Assembly: GCF_014647755.1 (NCBI RefSeq)
Contig: NZ_BMPU01000004.1
Coordinates: forward strand, 62,001-126,000
Direction of reading: 5' to 3'
DNA length: 64,000 bases
From: Porphyromonas pasteri
Lineage (GTDB): Bacteria > Bacteroidota > Bacteroidia > Bacteroidales > Porphyromonadaceae
Part shown: piece by piece, positions 8,486 through 20,666 of the stretch
How the letters are laid out: each line of letters opens with the position of its first letter
How positions within the stretch are numbered: position 1 is the first letter of the stretch
Notes under the pieces: generated by a model
Seen by the model: the letters and a program-made list of their open reading frames with translations, nothing else
Told to the model about the DNA's origin: nothing
The model's database searches: none
Program-made: the position numbers and the translations under genes

Positions 8486-10309
8486 CTAACGAGCGGGCGC
8501 CAGCTCCAGGACGAGCATCGTCCAGTAGTGGAGCGCAGGGAGCGTGACCGATACCACACCGCTACGCTGGGTGAATGGCAGGAGCTCGGGTGCCCCGCCA
8601 CGCAGATCAGGCGAGGCTGCCCAGACACGGACGACACGCGCCGCACTCTCCAGCTGGAGCGGTAGCTGTCGCACTAAGCGAGGCTCAGAGCGAGTGCCAT
8701 CGACATCCCGCCAGGAGAGGTCATTCGTCCCCAGGAAGTTCAGCAGATGCACGACCTGCTGTCTCGAGCCGACCTGCTTAGCGAAGACGGTGATAGCATC
8801 TGCCTTCGGAGGCCAAGCCGTGAGCTGGATATCGGCACTCGTCGTCGAGATACGAGGCGTGAAGGCGTGGCGGGAGGTCGTCCCACGGAGCCAGTTCTGA
8901 TAAGCCGTAAGGAAGTCATAGTAGTGGACGATAGCCTCCCGTAGCTCGGGACTCATCGCCAGGGGTGCTGCGGGGAAATACTCGCGTGAGAGCATGTGGT
9001 CTCCCAGCTCGAGGTGTGACCCACCGAGGGCAAACATCACTGCATCGGTCAGTAGTACCCCTGGGGTATTCATCAGCTTATCCCCTCGCCCACCGTGATC
9101 GGCCTTATCATAGTTCAGATACGCAGCGAAGACCGTAGGGAGGCGGTGACGGCTCAGGCTATCATTGCGCTTGATGATCTCATAGAGGTTGGCAAAGGCT
9201 ACTTCGGAAGTACCTCCATAGCCGTTGCCATTGCCCCAGACCTCATTGTAGCAGAAGTCCAGCTTCCCTGTACCGATGATCTCGGCATCACCATAGCCCG
9301 AGACGGCATTCATGATGAGACGCTTCTCGGGACGACGCTTCTTGACGGCCTTGATGAAGGAGGCATAGGCGCGTGGGAGATGGGCCTCGCGCCCCGTCGC
9401 ATCATAGCGCGGACCACGGTTGCCCAGCTGGTCGATCTGATAGCCATCGAAGTCAAAGAGCCGATACACCTCGTCATTGCGGTCGCAGAGATAGCGTTGC
9501 CAATCTGCGTTCCCTGGATCCAGGAGGTAGATATTACTCTGCCAGCTCGAGGGTAGGCCGTGGAAGTCCTGATACCGCTTACCATCCTTGGGCTGAGCAT
9601 AGAGCGCCCAAGCCTCCTGCACTCCATCTTCCGTAGCTCCCTTCCACGACCCGAAGCAGAGGTTGTAGAAGATCGACTTCATCCCGTAGCGGTGCTGTAG
9701 CTCGATGTAGTGACGGACGTGCTCGGCCTTGACCCAGCGGTTGCTGATGTCGCGGTAGGCGGGCATCAGCTGCCCCTTAGCATCGATAGGAGCGGGATAG
9801 TGATGCTTCCACTGCCAGTCCTGGAACTGCACCCCATTGATATGACAACGATTGAGGAAGGCCATCTCCTCGGCGATGCGAGTGCGCTTGGCAGCAGGGT
9901 CTCCCCCATCATCAAAGTCCGCCACGAAGCCGTAGCGGGGGAAGCGTCGCCAGTCACTGGACACATCAACAGCGATGGTAGCGACGACCAGCTCACATTC
10001 GGCAGAGCGGGTATAGACCTCTACGAGGTAGCCCTGAAAGTCCCGCCGTGGAGGGCGCCATGACCAGCGGCCAGCCTTCACCACCTCGGCATAGGGGACC
10101 TCAGCGAGGATCTGCGCACCGTGGCGGTAGCGGATGAAGAGGGCGGAGGGAGGTGTACCCGAGGCGGTGAGATATACCATCTTGCCTGGCAGATAACAGG
10201 CCTTATCGGTAGCGAGCTCCATACGGGGTAGTGTGGGCTCTTGAGCTTCAGCAGAGAAGAGGAGAGCTGCAGAGAGGGAGAGGCTCGAGATCATCTTCGG
10301 CATACGCAT
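8486..10309 (-). CDS. Glycoside hydrolase family 66 (endo-dextranase-like)
   Basis: The protein has the GH66 signature segments RYGFVADFDDGG, LNRCHINGVQFQDWQWKHHYP and FDGYQIDQLGNRG. The last holds the likely nucleophile Asp, and the Glu in CYNEVWGN about 64 residues later is the likely acid/base. GH66 enzymes cut internal alpha-1,6 links of dextran or make cyclo-isomaltooligosaccharides. A signal peptide (MPKMISSLSLSAALLFSAEAQ) with no lipobox suggests secretion to the periplasm or beyond. I placed the start at the ATG at 10309 (10303 is also possible); the frame stays open to 10360 without a better start. It is the last gene of the Sus-like locus. Confidence 0.85.
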   Translation of the reverse strand: MRMPKMISSLSLSAALLFSAEAQEPTLPRMELATDKACYLPGKMVYLTASGTPPSALFIRYRHGAQILAEVPYAEVVKAGRWSWRPPRRDFQGYLVEVYTRSAECELVVATIAVDVSSDWRRFPRYGFVADFDDGGDPAAKRTRIAEEMAFLNRCHINGVQFQDWQWKHHYPAPIDAKGQLMPAYRDISNRWVKAEHVRHYIELQHRYGMKSIFYNLCFGSWKGATEDGVQEAWALYAQPKDGKRYQDFHGLPSSWQSNIYLLDPGNADWQRYLCDRNDEVYRLFDFDGYQIDQLGNRGPRYDATGREAHLPRAYASFIKAVKKRRPEKRLIMNAVSGYGDAEIIGTGKLDFCYNEVWGNGNGYGGTSEVAFANLYEIIKRNDSLSRHRLPTVFAAYLNYDKADHGGRGDKLMNTPGVLLTDAVMFALGGSHLELGDHMLSREYFPAAPLAMSPELREAIVHYYDFLTAYQNWLRGTTSRHAFTPRISTTSADIQLTAWPPKADAITVFAKQVGSRQQVVHLLNFLGTNDLSWRDVDGTRSEPRLVRQLPLQLESAARVVRVWAASPDLRGGAPELLPFTQRSGVVSVTLPALHYWTMLVLELAPAR

Positions 10310-10366
10310 ACATATATTAATATAGAGTGTGTGGGGTATTATGAGAGCGAGCAAGGGCATAAAGAG

Positions 10367-10407
10367 AGGAGGCTGAGCTACGGCACTATGCCTGTGCTCA
10401 GCCTCCT
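10367..10407 (-). terminator. Hairpin between the GH97 and GH66 genes
   Basis: Arms aggaggctgagc and gctcagcctcct are a perfect 12-bp inverted repeat, 22 bp past the GH97 stop. It may end or attenuate transcription before the GH66 gene. Confidence 0.7.
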
Positions 10408-10428
10408 TATCTATATAGGATAGGCGGA

Positions 10429-12561
<2,133 letters not shown>

Positions 12562-12604
12562 TTAGCTATATGAATTGTATGGATATAAACTCGTGGAGAT
12601 AGGC

Positions 12605-12634
12605 ATGCCCCAGCCCGCACTTGGGCTGGGGCAT
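12605..12634 (-). terminator. Hairpin between the GH27-like and GH97 genes
   Basis: A perfect 12-bp inverted repeat (atgccccagccc / gggctggggcat) with a 6-bp loop lies 70 bp past the upstream gene's stop. Such a strong stem inside a utilization locus could lower expression of the two distal enzymes or protect mRNA ends. Confidence 0.7.
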
Positions 12635-12703
12635 ACTACGAGCCTGCCCGCATCAGGCAACAGGCTCTACTCAACATTAAATAGATGCTCGGAGCGGAGG
12701 ATC

Positions 12704-14155
12704 TTACAGCTTCGTGAGCTTGAGGATCTTACAGCCATGTGCAGGGATCTCTGCGGAGATCGTCCCTGAGACCGTACCTTCATCCTCATATGTCCAGAGG
12801 TTGCGAGCCTTCCACGAGCCGTGGATACCGATCTGTGAGAGCATGACGGAGCGCGTGGCGGCAGACTGATCGCGGTTGAAGAGACCGACGACCCAAGAGC
12901 CGTCCTTCAGCTGCCCGTACCAGATCTCGCCATCGATACCCCAGAGGTCACGCTTGTAGGGCTGACCGACGAAGCCGTCCTTCTGCAGGGCGAGCAGCTC
13001 TTCATTCTGGAAGAAGGTGAGGTCATGAGCATTGGGGTAGTCCGTGACAGCGATAGGCCCACCTGCCATCAGAGGCAGGGAGATAGCCGAGCGCTTCTCG
13101 TCATCGCTGGCGAAGGAGCCGAGGCGGATGAAGTCTCCATCGAGGCGGACCTTGCCACGACCCGAGATCTTCGACCAGTTGATGAAGCCGTCGAAGGCAT
13201 TCTCTGAGTTAGGCCAGCCACCACGTAGCGAGCCACGGTTGTTCTCCGAGAAGCGGTACCAAGAGCCTTCGAGAGCGTCGGCATTGATACGGATCATATT
13301 GCCGGCGTACTTCTCGATGATTGCATTATTCTTGAGGTGAGGCATAACGAGGGAGACATAGACGCCGTACTTACGAGCGTACTTATTGATCCACTGCATC
13401 CCACGCACATAGCGCTCACGACCATAGCCACGGTCGATCTGGTCGCTGTAGTTCATACCGTCTTCATACCAAGAGAGGAAGTCCATACGGATGAAGTGCA
13501 CGCCCATATCAGCGTAGTGCTTGAAGAAGGCCTCGAAGTGCTGCTCAGCTCCAGGGTGATCGGTGAGCACCCAACCGAACTGATCATTCTTCGTGGGGTG
13601 GAGGACATCCTTATCCTTCTCGGGATTGTAGCGCAGGCTACCGACAGTGATGCCGTCAGTACCTGGGATGATCGCATTGGGATTGCTATAGTGCAGCCAG
13701 AAGGGATTGTCGTAGACCCCGAGCTTGAGGCCCTTAGCCTTGAGCTTGGCGATGATCGTCGAGAGCTCGATCTCGGGAGAGTTCTCATCCTTCTGAGAGC
13801 GGCTGTAGCGCGTCATATACCCGTTGTCCCCACCCATAGCAGCGAAGCCATCGGTGACGAGCATATCGTAGCCGTAGGGCTTGAGCTTAGTAGCGACGAA
13901 GTCAATAGCTTCATCCCAGTCCTTCTCGGTGAAGATATTGGGGAATGAGCCGTCCTTCTCCTGCTGACGCAGTGCGCCATAGACGCTCCAGTAGAGCGGA
14001 GCATAGTCCATACCAGGGTCTTGAGCCAGTGGTGTCAAGCCCTGCGTAGGGTCGACCTTGTCGACGCTGAGGTCACTCGTCACGTCCCACGTGTTGCTAT
14101 TGCAGCTGGTCATAAGAGCTGCCAGCGCCAGTGCGGCGATGAGATATTTCTTCAT
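12704..14155 (-). CDS. GH27-like glycoside hydrolase lipoprotein (possible isomaltodextranase/alpha-galactosidase family)
   Basis: A 483-residue lipoprotein (signal MKKYLIAALALAALMTSC, acylated Cys18) with a clan GH-D type barrel. Landmarks are KLGVYDNP (145-151), the putative nucleophile Asp225 in FIRMDFLSWYEDG, and a second acidic residue, Asp293, in NADALEGSW. The fold and motifs fit GH27 or a close relative. GH27 includes alpha-galactosidases and also isomalto-dextranase, and the neighbours (GH66, GH97) favour an alpha-1,6-glucan substrate. Specificity is inferred from context only. The lipid anchor suggests the cell surface or periplasmic face. It lies 28 bp after the SusE/F-like gene. 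Confidence 0.7.
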   Translation of the reverse strand: MKKYLIAALALAALMTSCNSNTWDVTSDLSVDKVDPTQGLTPLAQDPGMDYAPLYWSVYGALRQQEKDGSFPNIFTEKDWDEAIDFVATKLKPYGYDMLVTDGFAAMGGDNGYMTRYSRSQKDENSPEIELSTIIAKLKAKGLKLGVYDNPFWLHYSNPNAIIPGTDGITVGSLRYNPEKDKDVLHPTKNDQFGWVLTDHPGAEQHFEAFFKHYADMGVHFIRMDFLSWYEDGMNYSDQIDRGYGRERYVRGMQWINKYARKYGVYVSLVMPHLKNNAIIEKYAGNMIRINADALEGSWYRFSENNRGSLRGGWPNSENAFDGFINWSKISGRGKVRLDGDFIRLGSFASDDEKRSAISLPLMAGGPIAVTDYPNAHDLTFFQNEELLALQKDGFVGQPYKRDLWGIDGEIWYGQLKDGSWVVGLFNRDQSAATRSVMLSQIGIHGSWKARNLWTYEDEGTVSGTISAEIPAHGCKILKLTKL

Positions 14156-14183
14156 ATTCCTATTGTCTTGTTAGAGTCGTCGG

Positions 14184-15743
14184 CTATGCACCGATATACG
14201 TGACGTTGATCTTCTTCGTGGAGAAGTTGATAGTGATCTTGTAGGTACCTGCCTGCGTCACCTTCCACTTGTGGTCAGCGCCGCCCTTGACGACGTCGCC
14301 AGCACTGATGCCCGAGGCATTCACCTCCGTATCAGCCTGAGGGGCCTGAAGCCAGTCACCAGAGAAATCATCGTTGGTCGAGGTGAGAGCCACCTTGAAC
14401 TCCCCGGTACCGAGAGCACCCTGCCATGAGAACTCGAGGGGCGAGGAGCTACTCTTCGTCATCGCCGTCCCCTTGATATCCCAGCCCTTAGGTGTAGCAT
14501 CACCGACGAGGCGTGCCTCAGCAGTAGCGATACTCGTGCTGGCACCACCGACGTATTCGGCGGTGAGCTTGTGCGTCTTCATATCGATGGTGAGGACGTA
14601 GTTGCCAGCCTTCGTGACCTTCCACTTATTGTCAGCACTCTTATTGGTACCAGCGACGACGTCCAGTGCGCTGGTCGTAGCGTCCGAGATCTCGACATCG
14701 GCAGCCGAAGCATAGAACCAGTCCTTAGCTACGTCGTCAAAGCCGCCAGTATTCGTGGCCATAAGCTTCAGTGCACCAGCCTTGAGCTCGCCAGCGTAGA
14801 CGAACTTATGCTCACCGACCTTCTTGAAGGCAAGCGCCTCGCCGATATTCCAGCCACTGGCAGCATCGCCAAGAGCGTAGAGCGTCTCGGTCTTCCAAGG
14901 ATCGCTCTTGGGGGCAGCGGTGAAGGACTCTACCTTGATCGTACGGTTCGTGACGTCGAAGACGAGCTTATACGTCCCAGCCTCGGTGACCGTCCACTTA
15001 TTGTCTGCGCCACCAGCGACCATACCCTGCTTGGACACCCCTTCGTGGCTGAGTGTCACACCTGCCTCGGGAGCCTGGATGTAGGGACCAGCGTAGTCTT
15101 TGAGGACCGTAGCGTCAGAGACGAGCTTGAATTCGCCCGTCTTCAGTGCACCCTCATAGGTGAACTGCAGGGGGCTATCGGAGGCCTTCGTGAAGGTCGT
15201 AGCCTCCGTCGTTGACCAGCCCGCGGGAGTAGCGTCACCGATGAAGCCAAGCGTAGAGGTCGTGATAGGTGTCACGGGCTCTGCGCCCTCATAGACAGCC
15301 TGGATCGTGCGCTCGCGGAGGTTAATCGTCAGCAGATAGGTACCCGACTCGGTGACCTTCCACTTCGTATCGTCACCACCTCGGCGGACGCTGATGCCGC
15401 TCTCGGAGACCCCCTTGCTATTGATCTCGGTGTTTGCCTTCGGAGCATAGATGAAGGTCGCCCCCCAGTCGCCCTTAGCGAGAGGGAACTTCAGCTCCCC
15501 TGCGGCGAGACGACCATGGTAGGTGAAGACGAACTTATTGCTGGCATCGCGCACCAGCTCGGCAGGATTGTCGATGCTCCAGCCCGCAGGCGTAGCGTCA
15601 CCTACCATATAGAGATGGTCGACCTTGAGAGGGAGCTCCTCGTCGATGACTACGATGTCCTTGTCATCATGGCATGACTGGAGGACCGCTGGGACGGCGA
15701 GCACAGCGAGAGCCCATATCCCATACTTGAATATTCTGTTCAT
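14184..15743 (-). CDS. SusE/SusF-like surface glycan-binding lipoprotein with four repeat domains
   Basis: The 519-residue protein starts with a lipoprotein signal (MNRIFKYGIWALAVLAVPAVLQSC) and contains four domains of about 115-120 residues. Each opens with a version of L-x-x-(V/I/L)-G-D-A-(T/A)-(P/S)-x-G-W (near residues 45, 165, 285 and 410). Each closes with a version of DxKWKVT-AGTY-L-I-x. This is the repeat pattern of SusE/SusF-type starch-binding modules and related surface glycan-binding proteins. It is expected on the cell surface, helping the SusC/D pair capture glucan. It sits 46 bp after susD in the same operon. Confidence 0.85.
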   Translation of the reverse strand: MNRIFKYGIWALAVLAVPAVLQSCHDDKDIVVIDEELPLKVDHLYMVGDATPAGWSIDNPAELVRDASNKFVFTYHGRLAAGELKFPLAKGDWGATFIYAPKANTEINSKGVSESGISVRRGGDDTKWKVTESGTYLLTINLRERTIQAVYEGAEPVTPITTSTLGFIGDATPAGWSTTEATTFTKASDSPLQFTYEGALKTGEFKLVSDATVLKDYAGPYIQAPEAGVTLSHEGVSKQGMVAGGADNKWTVTEAGTYKLVFDVTNRTIKVESFTAAPKSDPWKTETLYALGDAASGWNIGEALAFKKVGEHKFVYAGELKAGALKLMATNTGGFDDVAKDWFYASAADVEISDATTSALDVVAGTNKSADNKWKVTKAGNYVLTIDMKTHKLTAEYVGGASTSIATAEARLVGDATPKGWDIKGTAMTKSSSSPLEFSWQGALGTGEFKVALTSTNDDFSGDWLQAPQADTEVNASGISAGDVVKGGADHKWKVTQAGTYKITINFSTKKINVTYIGA

Positions 15744-15789
15744 ATCTAATCTGTGTGCTTTAGAGATTACACTTTAGTATGTAGTGGAG

Positions 15790-17514
15790 TTAGTAGCCGG
15801 GGTTCTGCTTGAGGTTGCGGTTAGCCCCAAGGATATCTCGGTGAAGCGGGAAGATGAGTGTGTGGCTATCTGCATCGGCCTTCTTATCCCACCAAGCATC
15901 GAGGAACTTCCCGAAGCGGATGAGGTCGATACGGCGACGCCCTTCGGCGAAGAACTCACGGCCCCATTCGGCGAGCATCTCCTTGAGATCAAGCTGTGCT
16001 GCACCCTCGGGAGTGTAGAGTGCTGTCGACCAGTCGGTGGAGGGATAGTTACGCTTACGGACGCTATTCAGCAGCTGGGCAGCTGTGGTTGCATCACCAC
16101 TGCGGAGCTTGCATTCGGCGAGGCTGTAGATGATCTCAGGCAGGCGGATCTCACAGTAGTCCGCCTCGAGCTGCCCTGACTCATCGTCTGAGTAGAGGGG
16201 ATACTTGGCGAACATCCAGCCAGAGTTATCGTCCCCGTCCTCCAGACGGCTCTCAGAGGTAGCGAGCCACTTATTCCCGTCGGTCCCGCCAAACTTCCCT
16301 ACGGCATCACGCAGGTCAAGCGTGTAGCGGCCGTTGTGATCCTTGAGGTAGGCCGTCTGCCCCTTGTCATCCGTGTAGGAGATCTTGCCGAAGATGAAGA
16401 GCCCTTCGCGGCGGTTGTTACCGAGGTTCGTGTACATCTTCAGGCGGACATCGGAGGGATATTGCTTGAAGCGCTCGATAGGCATACCTAGCTCATAGGT
16501 GTACTTCTCACCCTTGGGGTTGTAGCTGGGAGAAGCCGAGTACTTGATGTTGTGCGTACCGACCTTGTTCTTGGTATCCTTGAGCCAGTCACTGGCCTTA
16601 GAGGGGACAGACCACCAGAACATATCACCATTGTAGTGCCAGTGTGTACGACCCGCTGATGCAGGGAAGGCGAAGATGACTTCGTCGGAGGTCTGGTTGT
16701 CCCAGTCGAAGGCAGCGTCCCAGCGGTCAGCTACCTTGTAGGAGCCGTACTTACCGTCGAGGATATCCTGAGCGTACTGCGCACACTCGGTGTAGTGGTC
16801 CTCACCGATGTAGACCTTTGCATTGAGGTAGAGGCGCACCAAGAGGGCTGCGGCACTGGCCTGCGTCCACTGACCTTGCGCGGCCTGATTGCCACCGAGA
16901 GAGGTCTTGCGAGTCAGCTCGGGCAGGACTGCCTTCAGCTCAGACTCGATGAAGTCATAGACCTTGCGAGGCTCTACCTGCCCCGCGGAGTTCTTGCTCG
17001 TGTCGTAGTAGCTCACCGCCAGAGGGACGTTGCGGAAGGCGTCCAGCAGACGGAGGTAGAACCACGCACGCAGCACTCTATTCTGCGCCTTGAGGTTCTT
17101 GAACTCCGCATCGGAGAACCCGAACTTTGCAGCTGAGCGCTGCTCAAGGTCCTCGATCACGAGGTTGGCCTGCATGATCCCCTGAAAGCAACCATTGTAC
17201 TCCGTCTGGGCTTCGCCATTGGTCGTGAGCCACTCATGGCGGTGCATACGTGCCCAGCGTCCACCATCATCCCACCAGTCTTCGCGGGTGGGGGTGATGA
17301 GCTGGTCAGCGGACTCTTCATTGAGCACGTGGCGGCTCTGCACGCTCCAGAAGGCGTGCTCGAAGGGGCGGAAGACGGCACGGATGACGTCCGACTTCGT
17401 ATTATAGTAGTTCTGTGAGGCGACCTGATCGTAGAGATTCTCGTCCAGGTTAGTACATCCCACGAGGCTGGCAGCGACGAGCGCACCTGCCATATATTTC
17501 ATTGTCCTTCTCAT
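15790..17514 (-). CDS. SusD/RagB family nutrient-binding outer membrane lipoprotein
   Basis: This 574-residue protein is a SusD-family lipoprotein: signal MRRTMKYMAGALVAASLVGC with acylated Cys, then alpha-helical TPR-like segments. The C-terminal SusD block contains RLPEIIYSLAECKLRSGDA and LNSVRKRNYP, and then EFFAEGRRRIDLIRFGKF. SusD proteins form the lid over the SusC transporter and bind the polysaccharide. It lies between susC (45 bp upstream) and the SusE/F-like gene. Full length for the family. Confidence 0.95.
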   Translation of the reverse strand: MRRTMKYMAGALVAASLVGCTNLDENLYDQVASQNYYNTKSDVIRAVFRPFEHAFWSVQSRHVLNEESADQLITPTREDWWDDGGRWARMHRHEWLTTNGEAQTEYNGCFQGIMQANLVIEDLEQRSAAKFGFSDAEFKNLKAQNRVLRAWFYLRLLDAFRNVPLAVSYYDTSKNSAGQVEPRKVYDFIESELKAVLPELTRKTSLGGNQAAQGQWTQASAAALLVRLYLNAKVYIGEDHYTECAQYAQDILDGKYGSYKVADRWDAAFDWDNQTSDEVIFAFPASAGRTHWHYNGDMFWWSVPSKASDWLKDTKNKVGTHNIKYSASPSYNPKGEKYTYELGMPIERFKQYPSDVRLKMYTNLGNNRREGLFIFGKISYTDDKGQTAYLKDHNGRYTLDLRDAVGKFGGTDGNKWLATSESRLEDGDDNSGWMFAKYPLYSDDESGQLEADYCEIRLPEIIYSLAECKLRSGDATTAAQLLNSVRKRNYPSTDWSTALYTPEGAAQLDLKEMLAEWGREFFAEGRRRIDLIRFGKFLDAWWDKKADADSHTLIFPLHRDILGANRNLKQNPGY

Positions 17515-17559
17515 TGCTTACTCTGTATGATGTCACAGACAGTGATGTCCATCAATAGA

Positions 17560-20550
17560 TTAGAAGTTCACCTGCGTACCGATCATGAACTGACGGGTCG
17601 AGGGGTAGTACGAGCGGGAACCCGTAGCCCCAGGATTCAGTCCATTGACCTGATAGTTTGAGGGATCGATACCAGAGAACTTGGTGATGGTAAAGAGGTT
17701 GCTCGCCGTAGCGTAGATGCGTACAGCATCGATGTACTTCTTCTTCAGATTCAGCGTATAGCCGAGGCTGACTGAGGAGAGCTTGAGGTAGTCCCCGGGC
17801 TCGAGGAAGTAGTCGGAGACAATGGGGTTCTGCGAGACGATCTTATTCTTGCTATAAGCCTTGTCCATCACATTGCCCTGGAAGTTCCGCGTCCCGTAGT
17901 AGAAGTCGTGGATATTAAAGAGGTCAAAGCCGAGTGCCGTCTGGAAGAAGAGCGAGGCATCGATATTCTTGTAGCGCAGGGTATGGGTCATCGAGCCGGT
18001 GAACTGAGGCAAGCCATTGCCCACATACTGGCGGTCATCGTCGGTAGCATTATCGGCAAGGACCTTGTCGCCGTCCTTGTCGTAGACGACCCAGCGCCCC
18101 TGAGGATCTACCCCAGCATACTTCAGCATGTAGAAGTTCCCGATACGCTTGCCCTTCTCGATACGCTGCAGGTTGTGGAAGGGATAGGGGTCCTCCGTAC
18201 CGACGACGTCGTAGTAGTCCTGCCCGACGAACTTATCATTGCTGAAGTCCACGAACTTATTGCTCATCGTAGCCCCGATGACATTGATCGTGTAGGTGAA
18301 GTCCTTTGTCTTGACGGCATTCCACGTGAGGTCGAATTCGAAGCCGCTATTGCGCATCGTACCTACATTGACGAAGGTCGAGGTAAAGAGATAGGGAGGT
18401 ACCGAGACATTGTAGTCACCGAGGAGGTCCTGCTGCTTACGGCTGTAGTAGTTGAAGGAGCCGTAAAGGTCACCACCGAAGAGCGTCCAGTCGAGACCGA
18501 CGTTCCAGTTCTGGCCCTTCTCCCAGCGCAGGTCAGGGTTGACGTTCTTGCCAGGTCCCCATACCTGATAGTACTTACCATTATATAGGTAGTAGCCGAA
18601 GCCCGACATCGTGTTGAGCGAGCGGTAGCTGTCGAAGGACTGGTTCCCCGTGATACCGAAGTCACCACGGAGCTTGAGGTCCGTGAGCCAGCTCTTCGTC
18701 CCAGCCATGAAGGCTTCGTCAGAGATACGCCAGCCGGCAGAGATAGCGGGGAAGTTCCCCCACTTGTGGTGCTCACCGAACTTCGACGAACCTTCGTGAC
18801 GGAGTGAAGCTGTCAGCATATAGCGGCCCTTCCAGTCGTAGCTCACACGACCGAAGAAGGAGATGAGCTTGGAGTCATTCTTATAGGACCCCATACCGAG
18901 CTCCCCTTCATCCTTAGCGTAAGTACCGCTACCGAGGTTGTTGTCCTCGAGCGCATCGTTGGGGAAGTCCTTATTCGCAGCGTTCAGCCCTGAGTACTGC
19001 TCATACTGATAGGAGTACCCTGCCATCACCTTGAAGTTGTGATTACCAAAGGAGTTGGCGTAGTTCGTGACCCACTCGAGGGTACGTATAGCACTCTTCG
19101 AGTAGTCCTGCGAGGCCTCACCTTCACGACCGGCATTGATCGCCAGCGTGCTCGTCGAGGGGCGGAACCACTGATTGTAGTTGTCATACTGGTGGTCAGC
19201 GAAGGTCAGCTGCGTGGTCAGCGTCTGACGATCCTCCTTATTCAGTAGCAGAGGCAGGAGGTTGAGCTTGACGGTACCGTCCCAGTCGAGGAGCTTCGTC
19301 GTACCCGTGCTCTTGTCCTTCTTGAGGAGCTCAAGCGGATTGTAGCCAGCAGCCTGCCCCTTGAAGTTGTAGTAGAGCGAAGGATCCTTGGGGTCCATGA
19401 TAGGCGTCGTGGGGTTAGCCTCGACAGCATTGCGGAAGACATCCCAAGAAGCATTCTTGCGGTAGGCGATACGGGGAGCGACATTCAGCGAGAAGGTGAT
19501 GAGACCACCCTTTGCCGTGTGGTTCAGTGCGACACGCGCACCATATTCCTCACGACCCGAATAGAGATCGATACCATTAGCGCTGCGGTAGTCAGCCGAC
19601 ACACGATAGTTCGAGCGAGCACTACCACCGCTGAGGCTGAGAGAGTGCTGGGTACGTGCCCCGACGCGGCTCACCGCATCAAGCCAGTCGACACTACCTC
19701 CGAGGTCGTAGCCGACGCCCGAGGCCAAGCGGTTCGCACGATACTCATCAGCACTGAGCATATCGAGCTCACGCTTGATGACGTCGAAGGAGACCGTACC
19801 CGTGTAGGTCGTATGAAGGTTGCCGTCACGGGCGCCCTTCTTAGTCGTCACGAGGATGACCCCATTGGATCCGCGCGTACCATAGATAGCACTGGCAGCC
19901 CCATCCTTGAGGATGTCGAAGCTCTCGATATCGTTGGGGTTGAGGTTCGTCAGGTTACCACCAGGCACCCCGTCGATGACGATGAGTGGGCCGAGGCCTG
20001 CAGCACGGGAGGAGACCCCACGCACCTGGATGCTTGCCTGATTGTTGGGGTCACCTGCTCCGGTATTCGTGATGCTCACACCAGCGACCTTCCCCTGGAT
20101 CATCATCGAGGGGTCGACGGTAGCCATCTGAGAGAAGTTCTTGGAGGAGACGTGGGTGACAGCGGAGGTCAGCTCCTTCTTACCCATCGTGCCATAGCCG
20201 ACGACGACGACCTCGTTGAGTGTAGCCGCCTCTTCGGTGAGGACGACCTTGATCTCACGACGGCCATCAAGGGCTATCTCAAGGGGCTTGTATCCGACGT
20301 AGCTCACACGGATCGTAGCCTTAGGATTCTTAGCCTTGAGGACGAAGTGCCCCTTGGCATCGGTCATGGTACCATTGGTCGTACCCTTCTCGAGGACGGT
20401 CGCCCCGATGATGGGCTCACCTGCCGGATCAGTCACGGTACCCTTGACGCTCACGGTCTGGGCAAAGAGGCTGACCGAGGTGAGTACCAAGGTCGATGAG
20501 AGGAGTAGTCGCCGCAGCGAGGTATCCACGCTTTGTACAGTTTCCATCAT
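17560..20550 (-). CDS. SusC/RagA family TonB-linked outer membrane transporter
   Basis: A 996-residue TonB-dependent transporter of the SusC type. After a signal peptide come a carboxypeptidase-regulatory-like domain (VKGTVTDPAGEPIIGATVLE), the TonB box/linker region EVVVVGYGTMGKKEL, a plug domain with the signature RGVSSRAAGLGPLIVIDGVPGG, and the 22-strand barrel ending in FMIGTQVNF. It imports oligosaccharides, here probably alpha-glucans, together with the SusD gene downstream. A weak -7 box (TATCTTCG on the minus strand) lies at 20642-20649. Confidence 0.96.
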   Translation of the reverse strand: MMETVQSVDTSLRRLLLSSTLVLTSVSLFAQTVSVKGTVTDPAGEPIIGATVLEKGTTNGTMTDAKGHFVLKAKNPKATIRVSYVGYKPLEIALDGRREIKVVLTEEAATLNEVVVVGYGTMGKKELTSAVTHVSSKNFSQMATVDPSMMIQGKVAGVSITNTGAGDPNNQASIQVRGVSSRAAGLGPLIVIDGVPGGNLTNLNPNDIESFDILKDGAASAIYGTRGSNGVILVTTKKGARDGNLHTTYTGTVSFDVIKRELDMLSADEYRANRLASGVGYDLGGSVDWLDAVSRVGARTQHSLSLSGGSARSNYRVSADYRSANGIDLYSGREEYGARVALNHTAKGGLITFSLNVAPRIAYRKNASWDVFRNAVEANPTTPIMDPKDPSLYYNFKGQAAGYNPLELLKKDKSTGTTKLLDWDGTVKLNLLPLLLNKEDRQTLTTQLTFADHQYDNYNQWFRPSTSTLAINAGREGEASQDYSKSAIRTLEWVTNYANSFGNHNFKVMAGYSYQYEQYSGLNAANKDFPNDALEDNNLGSGTYAKDEGELGMGSYKNDSKLISFFGRVSYDWKGRYMLTASLRHEGSSKFGEHHKWGNFPAISAGWRISDEAFMAGTKSWLTDLKLRGDFGITGNQSFDSYRSLNTMSGFGYYLYNGKYYQVWGPGKNVNPDLRWEKGQNWNVGLDWTLFGGDLYGSFNYYSRKQQDLLGDYNVSVPPYLFTSTFVNVGTMRNSGFEFDLTWNAVKTKDFTYTINVIGATMSNKFVDFSNDKFVGQDYYDVVGTEDPYPFHNLQRIEKGKRIGNFYMLKYAGVDPQGRWVVYDKDGDKVLADNATDDDRQYVGNGLPQFTGSMTHTLRYKNIDASLFFQTALGFDLFNIHDFYYGTRNFQGNVMDKAYSKNKIVSQNPIVSDYFLEPGDYLKLSSVSLGYTLNLKKKYIDAVRIYATASNLFTITKFSGIDPSNYQVNGLNPGATGSRSYYPSTRQFMIGTQVNF

Positions 20551-20641
20551 TGATATGTAGGTTAGAATTTTTATCCCAACAGGTAGGTATCTGGCGACTC
20601 GGATGAGTGGCTGAGCCGTAGCTCACCCGGATCGCTACCAA

Positions 20642-20649
20642 CGAAGATA
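20642..20649 (-). promoter_or_regulatory. Possible -7 box for the susC operon
   Basis: The minus strand reads TATCTTCG, one base off the TAnnTTTG consensus and identical to the box in front of mfd. It is about 90 bp upstream of the susC start. No clear -33 element. Confidence 0.4.
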
Positions 20650-20666
20650 GACGAAATGCATACGCG